This document shows, in pieces, positions 54,480-64,000 of a DNA stretch of 64,000 nucleotides; position 1 is the first letter of the stretch; each line of letters opens with the position of its first letter. Location: contig RDEW01000010.1 in the NCBI GenBank assembly GCA_011109175.1, forward strand, positions 1,296,999-1,360,998. Direction: 5' to 3'. The notes below the pieces were generated by a model that was given only the letters and a program-made list of their open reading frames with translations, had not been told where the DNA came from and did not search any database. This stretch comes from Dicyema japonicum (taxonomy: Eukaryota; Dicyemida; Rhombozoa; Dicyemidae). Made by a program: the position numbers and the translations under genes.

Positions 54480-54825
54480 TTAAACTAAGGATAATAGAAG
54501 TAAGGATGGTAGTAAGTAATTTAGGAATCTATTGGGTTTTTCAGAAGATGATTTTATATCAGTTTCAGCATTTTCCAGATGCATCATACTCATAATAAAA
54601 TCAGAAATTATTGGAATTGTGGTGAGTTTTTCTGTTGTAGTGGTAGTCGTGCTATTAATGGTTGTAGTAGTTTCTGGTTCTGATCCTCCTGATGGTGGGT
54701 TAAAAATTGCATCAGCTGTAAGACTGATAATAATTCCTGCGATTATAGTTCCTGATGAAGAAGGACAAAATAATAAAAAGCCTATGTTAACTTTAAATTC
54801 TACCAATTAAAATTGTACTCATCAT
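54480..54825 (-). CDS. Small Thr-rich surface protein, GPI-like end
   Basis: Exons 54825-54804 and 54781-54480 join across a 22-nt intron (54782-54803, phase 1) to give 107 residues. An N-terminal hydrophobic segment (MMSTILIGFLFC and GTIIAGIIISLTADA) acts as a signal or anchor, a Thr stalk (ETTTTINSTTTTTTEKLTT) follows, and the C-terminus is a hydrophobic run NYLLPSLLLLSLV with nothing after it. This fits a small GPI-linked or secreted mucin-like protein. The Thr stalk recalls that of the LAMP-like protein at 26780-27800. No family recognised. The intron rests on GT-AG, phase and a TTAAC branch-like site. Confidence 0.5.
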
Positions 54826-54898
54826 TTTATTACAAAAATAAGTGACTATTATATATTAAATGAAATATTATAATATTCAATTTAATTATATTTCAATT

Positions 54899-54958
54899 AT
54901 TAAATTATGTAATTTCATCCCCATATTATTAAATTATGTAATTTCATCCTCCATATTA
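54899..54958. repeat. Tandem duplication of about 30 bp
   Basis: attaaattatgtaatttcat followed by ccccatatt recurs at once as the same 20 bases plus cctccatatt. Two units with one length difference. Non-coding, upstream of the Thr-rich gene. Confidence 0.8.
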
Positions 54959-55029
54959 TTAACCGGTTGCTTTGACTTTGTCTAAGGTGGTTTATAGAGA
55001 TATGGTTTTATTAAAATCATTTTAATTAC

Positions 55030-55510
55030 TTTTTCTTGCCCTCCCCGTTGTTAGTGTCAGGACCTTGATGACGATACTGTCCGCACCTGTATCTCCATCA
55101 GACTTGGACTGAAGATTTGTCAGACTCACAGGTGCTGGTGTGGTGGACCTCTAATACACTGTAAACGGTTGGGATTTGAATTTAAAAAAATATATTTATA
55201 TTTCGAAGAAAACAGAGAATAGTCGTAGAGCGAGAGATAACTCCACCATATCAACTAATTTATTGGAGACATTCTGACTGGACTATCCAACAAAAGACCT
55301 GACAACTATCTTCCTATGGGAAAGGGGTAGTCGCCTTGGATGCCAACTGTGTGGATGGATTGCATTTCCTCCTTCAGCCTTTCGTATACGGAACTCACCC
55401 AGGGTCGGAAGAGTCGATATCCTTAGGAAAAAGAAATACAAAAAATCTCGACAGTTCATATTCTAGCCAGTCTCCTCGAAACATCAGAATATATTTTTGT
55501 TAACTTGAAT
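55030..55510 (+). mobile_element. Lineage D remnant
   Basis: Plus frames give DDDTVRTCISIRLGLKICQT (55058-55117) and HRCWCGGPLIHC (55118-55160), matching DDDSLRTAVCLHLGLPVC...CKCG before and in the zinc knuckle; a KRPDN piece lies near 55283 and a YIFVNLNI piece near 55490. Most of the nuclease domain is lost. From 55510 to 56280 I see nothing else. Confidence 0.5.
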
Positions 55511-56279
55511 ATTCCAAGTGAATTATTAAAGCATAGTAATTAAATATATTTATCATTTGGATTTATAGAGTAATTGGGTATGCCACAATATCCCCCTACA
55601 AAATCCACTGGTGAAGATTACCATTATCCAAACTCTTCCGTCATTAATGGTGATCTCCGGAAAGGTAGGGCGTGTGATGAAAATGCAAGAGGGCGACCAA
55701 CTTGACCTCTCTTCGGAAGCCTGTAATGGAATATGAAAGATAAATCGGTCGACACAAAAATAAATTCTCTGAGTTTTTTCCTTGGACCATTTTTTTGAAA
55801 AAATAACAAAAAAATAAAAAATATTAATAATTTATGACAGTTTGTGGGGTACAAAAGATAAATGAATAGAATAACTGCCAGAATATGGAATTGCAGCTAT
55901 TATTCAGAAATATATTCAAAATTCTTTATTTTCAAATTGTATTCCAATGATCAGGAGACGAGCACGACAACGAAAAGATGGAGAAGACTAACGGAAAGGA
56001 TAGTCGAAAACATGGTATAAGGGAAACCATAAACAGTGTTTACTGGTAACGCGGATGTGCTTTAACTAACTATTCCAATGATTATTCAATTGATAAAATT
56101 TTGTAATAAAAAACAATTAAATACAGTAAACCACATTAATGAATCGAACTTTAACGATGATTCCATAAAACAGGCTTCAATAAACCTGAAACTGAAATCC
56201 GCAGTCCGAATGACATTTATTATTATTGAAACCAAAAATCACCGACAAATTAAATAAATACATATCCGTCAGGTGATTC

Positions 56280-58455
56280 CGGTCGCCTCGACTAGCCATC
56301 TCATTCTTGCTCGGTGTTCCTCCAAGGATCCAACGCATTTCCCGATCGGGTGGGGGTTTCTATCTTTTTTGGGGGTAGTAAGGCTCCGATTTTCCTCACT
56401 AATTCCTCAAATGGTGTAGGGTTTAGAGGTTATTGGGAAAACCTTTGCAGAGCCTTACTGGCCGTTTTTTGGAATGTATGGATTTTTTTCATATTCGCGT
56501 TTGATAGTGTGGTTCCCCATGCAGCACACCAGTAAGTTAGAGACGGTTGAATATACTGCACGTAAAGCGAGTCCAAATTTGAGTTGAAACACCCCTTATA
56601 TTGTCCAAGGAGTGTTTTAATAGAATTTAGCTTCATTGTGTGGTGACAGTGAGATCCCTGAAGGACCTTGATCATCGACCTAGTTTTTCACTCTTCCTCT
56701 TCTTCCATTTAGAAAATTAGCATCCAGATTTTCAGGTTGTTTGGGATTTTTGACGTGAAGATCTTCCTTATCAAAAGCTTTCTTGAGACAGTGTCGAAAG
56801 CTTTTTCTATATCGATGGGGCATATCAATGACTTCTGATGAGGTTTGCGTTTTAGGCCATCCTTGATGAAATTTGTAAGGCATGTAAGATACGTTTCTGT
56901 AGAGTGCCCTTTTCTGAATCCGTGTTGAAAAGGTGCATCCAAATGGTTTGATTAGTTCAAGAATCAGCTTTTCCAAAATTTTTGATGTAACACATAGGAG
57001 AGATATTGGTCTGTATGAGGCTGGTGATCCCTTTGGTCGCCTGGGTTTCAGCTTCCATATAGTAGGAATACAATTTTCGTTGATTGAAAAATTTGGTGAG
57101 GTCTATGATAGCAAGGGGCCTATATTTTTCAGAACTATTGCAGGGATTCCGCCCGGACCGCAGGAATAAGTCGACTTTTGACCCTTAACCAATTTCTGCA
57201 CGTTCTCCACAGAGAGGATAATCGGGGAGGTGGCTTTTTTAGGTTTGAGGGCTAGGATGGGTGGACCTTCTAATTTCTTGTGTGGGATGAAACTCGTGGA
57301 GGAGTAGTACTTCATAAGTTTGTTTAGGAAGATCTTGTTTCCATTTCTTCACGTGCGGCCGGGTTGTCAGCGTTAATAAAGCTTCTAAGTGTTTTCCACA
57401 TTTTTGTAAGGGAGTTCTGCTTGTTTAGATTGGACATGAGGTTTTTCCAAACTTTCTCTTGTTTTTTTTGCATTGTTCCTGATCTCTCTTTCTAATTTAC
57501 GAATTCTCAATCTTGTTTCCCAGGATTGTTTTTGGAGGCTTTTTAGGTAATTTCTTTTTTTATGAGTGGATCGGCTCTGGGAGAAGGCATCTTTCTTGAA
57601 CTCAGTGGCCTTCTTTTAATACAAATTTTCATTCCCTCGCGTACCACTCTATTAAAATAGTGTAGTGCTTTATCGATGTTGAAATTAGATAAATGAAAGT
57701 CAAATACATAATAGTCGACAAAATTTGATAAATTTTCCAGTCGACATTTTTGTAGTCGGTAAAAATAACAGGTTTCTTTACAATTGACACTCTTCCTTCA
57801 AACGTAATCATAACGGGATTATGGTCACTGCTGGTCTCGTATAGCACTGTCCATTTTGTTAATGTTGAGATGTTTGGTGAGGCAAGAGTGAGATCGGGGG
57901 ACGATGTCTTGTCATTCGCTCTGTAAGGGGGAGTCCTTGTATTGAATAGAGTTGTAAAATATTACCAGGTCATCCAGATTTGATAACAATTTTTCCTCTG
58001 ACATCGCATGATTGGTTCTTGAACCATGTCGAATGCTTTGCGTTTAGATCTCCACAAAGTAACATATTTTTTGATTTGTCTTCGAAAGAAACTGAATTCC
58101 TTGGGGCATGAGTTAGGGTGGAACATACACATTCAAAATGTTTATGTTTCCGATACTTGTCTGACTGAAATACCAATATATTCGACGGGAGACATGAGAT
58201 TGACAAAAGTTTCGTTTGCGTACGGAATTTCTTTTTTGATAAGGTAAGCAGTCCACCCCCGCCCAGCTGGGCGGTCACGCCTGAAGACGGGAGTGGAAGA
58301 AGACGTAGTTTGTCTTGTTTCTTGGAGTAGGCAAATGTCAGTATTATACTTTTTAAGAGGTTTCTAAATTCGATGATTTTCCCTTTCACTCCATTTATGT
58401 TTAGTTGAATAAAAATAAGGGGTTTTAGAGGTCCAGGATTAGGGTTTACATCGCC
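56280..58455 (-). mobile_element. Lineage E LINE with an intact 2A core
   Basis: From 58452 down: FAGDVNPNPGP (2A-like, 58429-58452 for DVNPNPGP), IQLNINGVKGK, a nuclease with LLCGDLNAKHSTWF (about 58073-58030), SDHNPVMITFEG (57832-57797), then RT: STYSCGPGGIPAIVLKN (57183-57133), FSTRIQKRALYR or, in the other frame, FQHGFRKGHSTETYLT (56938-56891), DIEKAFDTVSRKLL (56820-56779) and WMLIFLNGRRGRVKN. The palm with the DD box is deleted; the connection YIQPSLTYWCAAWGTT (56555-56508) follows at once. The end at 56280 is LDPWRNTEQE-like. Several frame changes. Confidence 0.75.
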
Positions 58456-58689
58456 GGCAAAGCATTAGGTGGGCTTCCATCAAGACAGGAGAGAGGTCAG
58501 TGGGCGACCGTCCGAGAAGGACATTCCTCTTGGATTGAACGTAGTGCATGGTTCTTTTGTCTGGGATATATAGTCCACAGTTTACGTCACCAAAAACAGC
58601 GTACCACATGACGAATAATTAAAATTAAAAATTTCAAATTAATTTATTTTGTGTTTATTCTACATTTAAACGGATTTACATTTTAAATT

Positions 58690-58925
58690 TAAAATTTTTC
58701 AAAAATCGTCGCGTGGCGTTATGTGGTGCTACTTTTTGATTATTATTATTATTCTTATATATGAATACAAATAAATTACAATGAATTTAGTATATTTATT
58801 CCCTTCACAATCTAAAAGGCATCGAAATTTGTTTTGTTTGGAATAATGAGGGTTTACTGGGATTACCTAAATGTCTGACTTTTTCTTTCTTTCTCGGTCA
58901 TCCCGTGGTTCTAAATAAATGATGA
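58690..58925 (+). mobile_element. SINE2 pieces
   Basis: The head tcgcgtggcgttatgtggtg (58708-58727) matches 52182-52202, and the end tttctttctcggtcatcccg to taaataaatga (58885-58923) matches 52462-52499. The middle is different, with a TTATTATTATTATTC run after the head, so two partial copies or a deleted copy are likely. 58925-59246 has no feature I can name. Confidence 0.45.
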
Positions 58926-59246
58926 ATTACTGCATTGCAAGTTATGCTAATTATAAAGTTCTGCTAATAAATTATGAAAATGCTAATAAATTCTAATTAA
59001 TCGAATTTCAATGACTATTTTATGCATGAAAGGATAAACCTATACTGGAAATACTTTCGGATGCCTATGATCCCCCAAGTTTGACTGCTACTGAATATCC
59101 TCCTGGTTATTGATTATTTATATTTTAAAATATATTAATGAATTTATTTAATTAATTTAAACTGGGTTATTGAGAGTTATTCTTTGTGTGGTTTGTCTCC
59201 GGTTTTTAACATTTTATTACAATCTGTCTTATTTGTACTATAGAAG

Positions 59247-59693
59247 ATGCCTACAGCGAGAAAAAGCAGTAGACCCCGAGTTCATTCACGTCAAATCCCT
59301 AGAATAGAGCAAACCCCACAAAGACATCGATTACAGTACATTTCTGTCGGAAGTCTTTCATTTTTTGTGAATGTCTTGGAAATAAATTCCCCATTCGTAG
59401 TTTTGTAGTAAAATTTGTAGCATAGACCTCTCACACGGAAGAAAATATTGGAGAACTTCAAGATTGTATACCTGCGTACCCTGAGGCCAGATCTGAACCC
59501 AAAGGAAATGGGATGTTGTTCTATTTGTCTGAAAGACCTGTTACCGAGATCCCAAGTCATTGAATTGGATGTAAGCACTACTTTCATCAATTCTGTATTT
59601 GCAAATGGCTCACAGTAACCAATCTCCTTATTGTAGGTTCATTATACCCCTGAATGTCCCGTCTGTAGAGCCCACGTGGATATTCTTAGTTAA
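59247..59693 (+). CDS. RING-H2 finger protein
   Basis: Exons 59247-59396, 59421-59614 and 59637-59693 join across introns of 24 and 22 nt (both phase 0). The roughly 134-residue product has a basic N-terminus (MPTARKSSRPRVHSRQIPR) and a C-terminal RING-H2: CSIC, a 14-residue spacer ending VIELD, then C-K-H-Y-F-H-Q-F-C-I-C-K-W and CPVC, the zinc ligands in canonical order, with the conserved Trp. Such proteins are E3 ubiquitin ligases. The best partner is unknown. One base is missing at 59569-59572, between VIELD and the CKH: TTGGATGTAAG for an expected TTGGATTGTAAG. As given, the frame would run into a GTAAGC that mimics a donor, hiding the RING. Confidence 0.7.
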
Positions 59694-59989
59694 ACCTATA
59701 GTTTATTATGTTTTTTCTTAATGAATAATTTGTTAGTTATTGTAAGATTGAGAGTTTGTTGTGGGTCTCTTATTGAGATTAGTAAGATTGATTTATACTA
59801 CGTATATATTATGGAAGGTTCATTTTCAGATTTTAATATATGAACATAGAGGACTGGACAGATGGAGGAATATGCAGTCATTCCTTAGAATCGATGACTC
59901 CGACAGGGAAGTGAGAAGGTAGGGTCTGTTCGACTCTGTAAAATGTGTAGTCCTGTTGTGTAAGGAGCTAATAAGTTAATAGCGCACAG

Positions 59990-60480
59990 TTTATTACGTG
60001 AGACTGTCACAATATACCTGAACTACCATGATCACCATGGAGTGGGAACTGTTCCCACAAGTGATATCATCAGCATAGGATAAAATTAATGTTTGTGAAT
60101 AGTCAATATGTTGGAGAAGGAACAAATTAAATAATTTGCGGCAAGTCCTATAAGACTCCATATGGAAAAAGTCAAGATCTTGACCTGCTGTTACCCAGGT
60201 ATACTCTCCCACGTTTGTCGGAATAATAGGGATGATGTTGGAGTCAAAAATCTTTTCTGTAACGATATGTCCTTAAGACATAGTTAACTCTTTTTGAACA
60301 TGAATAGAAGTCAACCCTTGTGCATAGGGGGATTTAGAACATTAAAGGTGTCCATAATAAATTCCGATAAAGTTGTCAAGTGCGTTGTAGTAGATCTACT
60401 AATTTGGAAGTGAACAGATAGACCCGGCAGGTCGAGAATAATCGTCATAAGAACTGGAGGGTGTTCATATTAACTGATAA
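59990..60480 (-). mobile_element. Lineage E RT remnant
   Basis: The minus frame 60212-59994 gives LFNLFLLQHIDYSQTLILSY and ADDITCGNSSHSM, the end of the PLSPALFNLF motif and the catalytic YADD box. Upstream matches to 60480 are weak. Dead fragment. Confidence 0.5.
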
Positions 60481-60497
60481 GTTGTATACACACGTAT

Positions 60498-60892
60498 TTA
60501 ATCCATCAATGCTTCAGGTGAATTGAAGACACTTTTTCGAGGAAACAGAGGAATTTCATAGAAAGCCAACTGTCTTCTTGCTCTGCAGTAAAAAATGCAT
60601 AATGAATTGGAATTATGTAACAAAACAATCAAAGTAATCCAACTGAGATAATTGACTGCTTGTTTCCCCTGCCAACTGCCAGAGAAATCCTTTAGAACAG
60701 CCACACGGTTTCCTAAGAAATATATCCTAAGTCACGGTATAAAGTAAAAAGCCGCAATTTCTGTCGAATAGAGTTCCCCAAAATCCTTTCAACTTGTACA
60801 TAATATGATTTTCTTGTTTTATTACGCCGACAACATTGTCCATGCTTCCAGACATCAAGACTATTAAGTTGCCATGGAGTTGTCCAGACATG
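60498..60892 (-). CDS. Possible unidentified gene, start not found
   Basis: Minus frames from about 60892 read HGQCCRRNKTRKSYYVQVER and SIRQKLRLFTLYR, then across a 23-nt GT-AG intron (60713-60735, phase 1) NRVAVLKDFSGSWQGKQAV, and across a 39-nt GT-AG segment (60583-60621, phase 2) ARRQLAFYEIPLFPRKSVFN to a stop at 60498. Phases agree, but no ATG starts this frame, and a rival ATG-started frame (MSGQLHGNLIVL) is open through the first exon. Part of the opposite strand (60807-60866) also resembles the lineage E YADD region. Low confidence. Confidence 0.3.
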
Positions 60893-61190
60893 TTACATCA
60901 GCTAACACATGCTCCTTCCAAATCGTTTATGACACTTATCACTACGGGCAAAACACTTTCATATCCAATCAAATATCCTACTCGATAACTACACTGTCAA
61001 CTGGGGACCTATGGGCAGACGGTTACATTTTTTACTTTGAAAAGGTAAATTCAAATAACTTTAAATTTTATTTTTTATAGTGACAACCATAAATATCTAG
61101 TTTGATTTCCAGCGTGATTCAGAATATTTTTTGTAGTGGCTTCCTACAGAGGTTTCGTAAAAGATAGTTTGGAGTAAGAAATTTTGAAAG

Positions 61191-61519
61191 ATGATGTGCA
61201 AAATAAATTCCCTGAACATATTACGAGGCAAAGAAAATATAATGAAAAATAATGTAATTATCAGAAAAGTCACTCGAAAATGTAAAGTTTGTAAATTTTC
61301 GTATCCATTAAAAATTTTGATTTTTTTAAATTGTGGATTAGACATATAAATCACCATATTTTTGCTTCTTGGACGAATGAAAGATTAAACGAAAATCATC
61401 GTATGTACGAACGTTCCGGAATTCACCCCCTGACAGGTAGGGAGCTAATTCCTATACTTTGGTTCCATACTCCCCGTAAACCCAATATGAAAGATTTTTT
61501 ACATGTTATTTCTAGATAA
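61191..61519 (+). CDS. Unidentified 95-residue protein
   Basis: Exons 61191-61300 and 61342-61519 join across a 41-nt intron (61301-61341, phase 2). The product starts MMCKINSLNI, has a CKVCKFS pair followed closely by a His cluster (HINHH), which could bind zinc, and a conserved-looking end (RSGIHPLTGRELIPILWFHTP). No family recognised. The second exon is the stronger part; the first could instead start with another upstream exon. Confidence 0.4.
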
Positions 61520-61984
61520 CAGAATAGATCTTAGCAGTCATTGACATAGTATGCTGGTTTTTTATTTATTTTATTTAACAACCCAAAACCACTATAAGAC
61601 GAAACTAATTAACACGTGATACATTCCGACAGCGACCTCGTCTTTAAATAATTTTAATAGATTTGCATTTGTCAGACCACTCTAATAAGTTTGCAAATAA
61701 ATTTTGTGAAAACTTAAGATCTTTATTTTTTGAATTGTTCGACTCCTGAGCAAATAAGAGATTCAAAGAATTGTTCGAAATTAGATAAAGATTCCAAGGG
61801 GAAATATGGAATGTGGGAATGGTAAGAATTATAATGGTTAATTTAATTACTAAAATTTTTATTTTAACTTTATAAATTAATTAGTAAATTAAACTTAGTT
61901 GAAGGTTCAAAGATAGAAAATCACAAAAATTGATAAAACAGACATTTTTATTATTACTCCCATGATCAATGTGTCATAAGACAT

Positions 61985-62050
61985 AAATCAAAGTTCTCAA
62001 CTAACTAAGTGATTCCAGGCAAACAAGGGCGAGTACGAGTCCAGCGGGGT
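61985..62050 (+). repeat. Dispersed repeat, copy 2
   Basis: agttctcaactaactaagtg, then attccaggcaaacaagggcg and agtacgagtccagcggggtc, match the reverse complement of 43325-43390. Function unknown. Confidence 0.55.
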
Positions 62051-62259
62051 CGAAAATTATGTACAACTCTTTATATCGGACATGGCTCATTGATAAAAAA
62101 AATCTGGTCATTTTCATGTTATTTTGTTTTTCTTCGATCATCATAAAAAATCTATAAATTTTCATTTTCTAATTATATCCTGATTAGTTTGGCTGTCTTT
62201 TTAATCATGTTGTTTTCTAGTGACATAAATTCAGGCCTTAATTCTGATTTATTTCGTCT

Positions 62260-62840
62260 ACTAGACAGGTTGCATTATCTTTGGTAGAATGCCTACTTGC
62301 AATAATAATATGTTGATTATTGTTCCACATTGTGGTCCCAGCATACGTATTGTTTTTATTTTTGTTCCACATTGTGGTCCCAGCATACGTATTGTTTTCC
62401 TTTGCAGTAAGTTTAGTTTTTGGATAGTGGCCTCTGATAACGCGAGTCTCGACGCAGCATAGGCATATTTCACGGCCAGCGCGATTGTCTGGCGCTATAT
62501 GATTTTGATTGCTTTATTCATATTCACTGGGGTCTTCTGGATGAGGTGATGACCTGTTTGGCATGGTAGGTAAAATTAAGCAGCCTGTTGTATGTCACTC
62601 CCAGGATTGAAAGGTTTCTTGTGACAGGTATCCGATTATGTCCGATGAAGATTTCTGGTTCTTCTTTGAAGCCGATACCGAGAGACGGTTAGTTATCAAT
62701 CAATCGTGGATACAATCCACTTTCTTCCGTGCGAGTTAGACTGCTTCTGATGTCGAACTGCTTCTTGTTGCAATGATGATGTCGTCAGCATAAGAACGCA
62801 GTAGGAAGTTCTTGTCAATGTCTGCAGGCAGGTCCGGAGG
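62260..62840 (-). mobile_element. Lineage E C-terminal fragment
   Basis: Minus frames read LPADIDKNFLLRSYADDIII in part (about 62828-62770; the box is in text gcttatgctgacgacatcat), VTRNLSILGVTYN (about 62622-62580) and KYAYAASRLALSEATIQKLN with a KTIRMLGPQCG end (62473-62330). Much of the RT is missing. It carries the tandem duplication at 62318-62399. Confidence 0.55.
62318..62399. repeat. Tandem duplication of 41 bp
   Basis: Two consecutive units of tgttccacattgtggtccca plus gcatacgtattgttttt differ only in their AT-rich ends. Within the LINE frame they repeat TIRMLGPQCGT. Confidence 0.85.
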
Positions 62841-62930
62841 AACTAAACCATTATGGCAAGGGGATAAGTGCTTATAATAATAATAATTTATATTAATAAT
62901 TATTATAAAATAATAAAAGATAACCTATAA

Positions 62931-63704
62931 ATGACTTTATTCTCATGTGGATGTGAATTATTAATTATTTTAATAAACCGTGCAATTCTATATCAAACGG
63001 TATATACTGATTTGAACACGAATCATTTGAATAACTATAAGAGTGTATGCCATCCTATAGAATCAAAATCCATTAGTTGGAATGTAAAAAATGAATCATT
63101 TTTATATGCGAATATAAATGTAAATTATAAAAAAGTCGTATTTTACTTTGAATTATTAGATAATGAATTATATGTTGAATAATGAAAATGCAAAATTGAG
63201 TAGAATTTCATTAAAACATAAAATTGTCCTTGTTTTGTCATCACAAGAGTGTAATGTGTATTTTACATTTTGTTTGTTGTCTGGTAGACAATATTACCTT
63301 GAAAAGATAGAACTATCTATTTGTAATTATAATTATTTATTCGTAGATAATATTAATTATACGATTACTCTTAATAGACAATTGATTCATTATTTAAATG
63401 ATTATACTTGTCAAATAATTTTTAAAAGGTTTTCTTTTGATGTTTCCCTCAATATTTCTTGTTTAAAAACCATAATAATCTATGGTGAAGGAACCAATAA
63501 ATTCCGTAACAGTTTTTATTTATTTTAGTGGGATTTTGTTCAAATTCGTCTCATAATATTGTCTCTCCAATTAAAAGTAAATCACATAATCGAACAGTGA
63601 TAATCGTCAGTATTATTATAATATTTATTATAATCATGCCATTGTTTATTTCAAAAGAGAAGGGAAACCTAGAACTTAGTAGATCAATATTACTTAATTT
63701 TTAA
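62931..63704 (+). CDS. LAMP-like membrane protein with cytosolic tail
   Basis: Exons 62931-63137, 63160-63505 and 63529-63704 join across introns of 22 and 23 nt (phases 0 and 1), giving 242 residues. A hydrophobic N-terminus (LLIILINRAILYQ) serves as signal. The luminal part has paired Cys and sequons (NESF, NYTI, NISC), then DYTCQIIFKRFSFDVSLNIS and EGTNKF, with a later Cys, the spacing seen in the membrane-proximal LAMP domain (SYxC...F.V....FxVEGGxFG...C). A transmembrane helix (TVIIVSIIIIFIIIMPLFI) is followed by a short tail SKEKGNLELSRSILLNF containing a dileucine-type ILL. LAMPs line lysosomes and late endosomes. The first intron has an alternative donor three bases earlier. No obvious YxxPhi tail signal. 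Confidence 0.65.
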
Positions 63705-63957
63705 TATTTATTTTAAATTTTTTCATGGTTTATTCTGCTGTCATCTTGTTATTAAAATTGGGTAAGTAATGTTAAAATAACCATAAACAGTAAACCCTCG
63801 CAAATCGCAAATCTTTAAATTGTCCATTTTTTTTAAATTTTCTAAAAATCCTATTCACTTATTAATTGGCCAGTATTTTTAATTTAGTTTTTAACACAAA
63901 TTGGAAAAATAATAATTTTATTGGTACGTCTTTCAATGATTCATGTCTTTTAGTTAT
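63705..63957. other. No feature recognised
   Basis: AT-rich sequence downstream of the LAMP-like gene with no open frame or repeat match. Confidence 0.3.
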
Positions 63958-64000
63958 ACAAGGTCGACATCCTTTTCAACAGATGACAAATGATCGTGGG
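63958..64000 (+). mobile_element. Lineage E LINE, start of a copy at right edge
   Basis: acaaggtcgacatccttttc aacagatgacaaatgatcgt, the last 43 bases, match 6018-6060 (acaaggtcggaatccttttc and aacagatgtcaaaggatctt) with few differences. It is the RT region just before LGVTID. Confidence 0.6.

Noticed and set aside
60874-61080. Plus-strand 68-codon ORF with ATG 60874
   Set aside because: Opposite a competing minus frame; splicing at GTAAAT leads straight to a stop; no domain. Part of the region just upstream resembles a LINE YADD box.
1-64000. CRISPR arrays, bacterial operons, Shine-Dalgarno sites
   Set aside because: The window is eukaryotic by introns and gene content; no regularly spaced repeats were seen.

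Overview
This is a eukaryotic nuclear window, AT-rich and crowded with decayed retroelements. The single-copy genes are cut by spliceosomal introns of extreme shortness: I resolved about 51 GT-AG introns of 17-51 nt (mean about 29, most 21-28), often with a CTAA-like branch motif 3-8 nt before the acceptor. Metazoan families such as a POU-homeodomain factor and an FGF-like ligand sit beside them. Very small introns in a bilaterian-type gene set are known from dicyemid mesozoans, so I infer a dicyemid (Dicyema-like) parasite of cephalopods. This is inference; no rRNA or mitochondrial marker is present.

Host genes, left to right: an unidentified gene running off the left edge (minus, 1-514); TRAIP E3 ligase (minus, 1424-2318); GTF3C6/TFIIIC small subunit (minus, 8928-9219); a small N-glycosylation-rich surface-type protein (minus, 16464-16783) divergent from NOLC1/Nopp140 (plus, 16938-18877); phenylalanyl-tRNA synthetase alpha (minus, 20660-22363); a LAMP-like secreted protein (plus, 26780-27800); a 674-residue coiled-coil protein (minus, 32069-34361) divergent from a POU class III-like factor (plus, 34780-35682); two unidentified multi-exon genes (minus, 43515-44796); an FGF-like ligand (plus, 53410-53974); a Thr-rich surface protein (minus, 54480-54825); a RING-H2 protein (plus, 59247-59693); an unidentified small gene (plus, 61191-61519); and a second LAMP-like protein with membrane anchor and tail (plus, 62931-63704). 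Most exons fall below normal ORF thresholds and appear only when tiny introns are spliced out with frame and phase kept.

Repeats fill most of the rest. I name the lineages: A, restriction-like-endonuclease (RLE) non-LTR element, R2-superclade type, best copy 2400-5640; B, APE/RTE-like element (6600-7860 and 9873-12800); C, a third non-LTR lineage with (TAA)n-like tails (four copies); D, RT elements ending in a zinc knuckle and a PDG...WDVTC nuclease-like domain (about ten fragments, longest frame 42030-43090); E, APE non-LTR elements with a 2A-like motif before the endonuclease (best copies 37369-40640 plus and 56280-58455 minus). There are two hAT elements, a tRNA-derived SINE (SINE1) and a second short family (SINE2). 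Several insertions are nested with clean target-site duplications, giving a relative age order.

Three otherwise well-conserved genes (NOLC1, FARSA, RING-H2) each carry one 1-2 nt shift in a conserved region. I read these as likely assembly or sequencing indels rather than pseudogenes, but the sequence alone cannot settle it.
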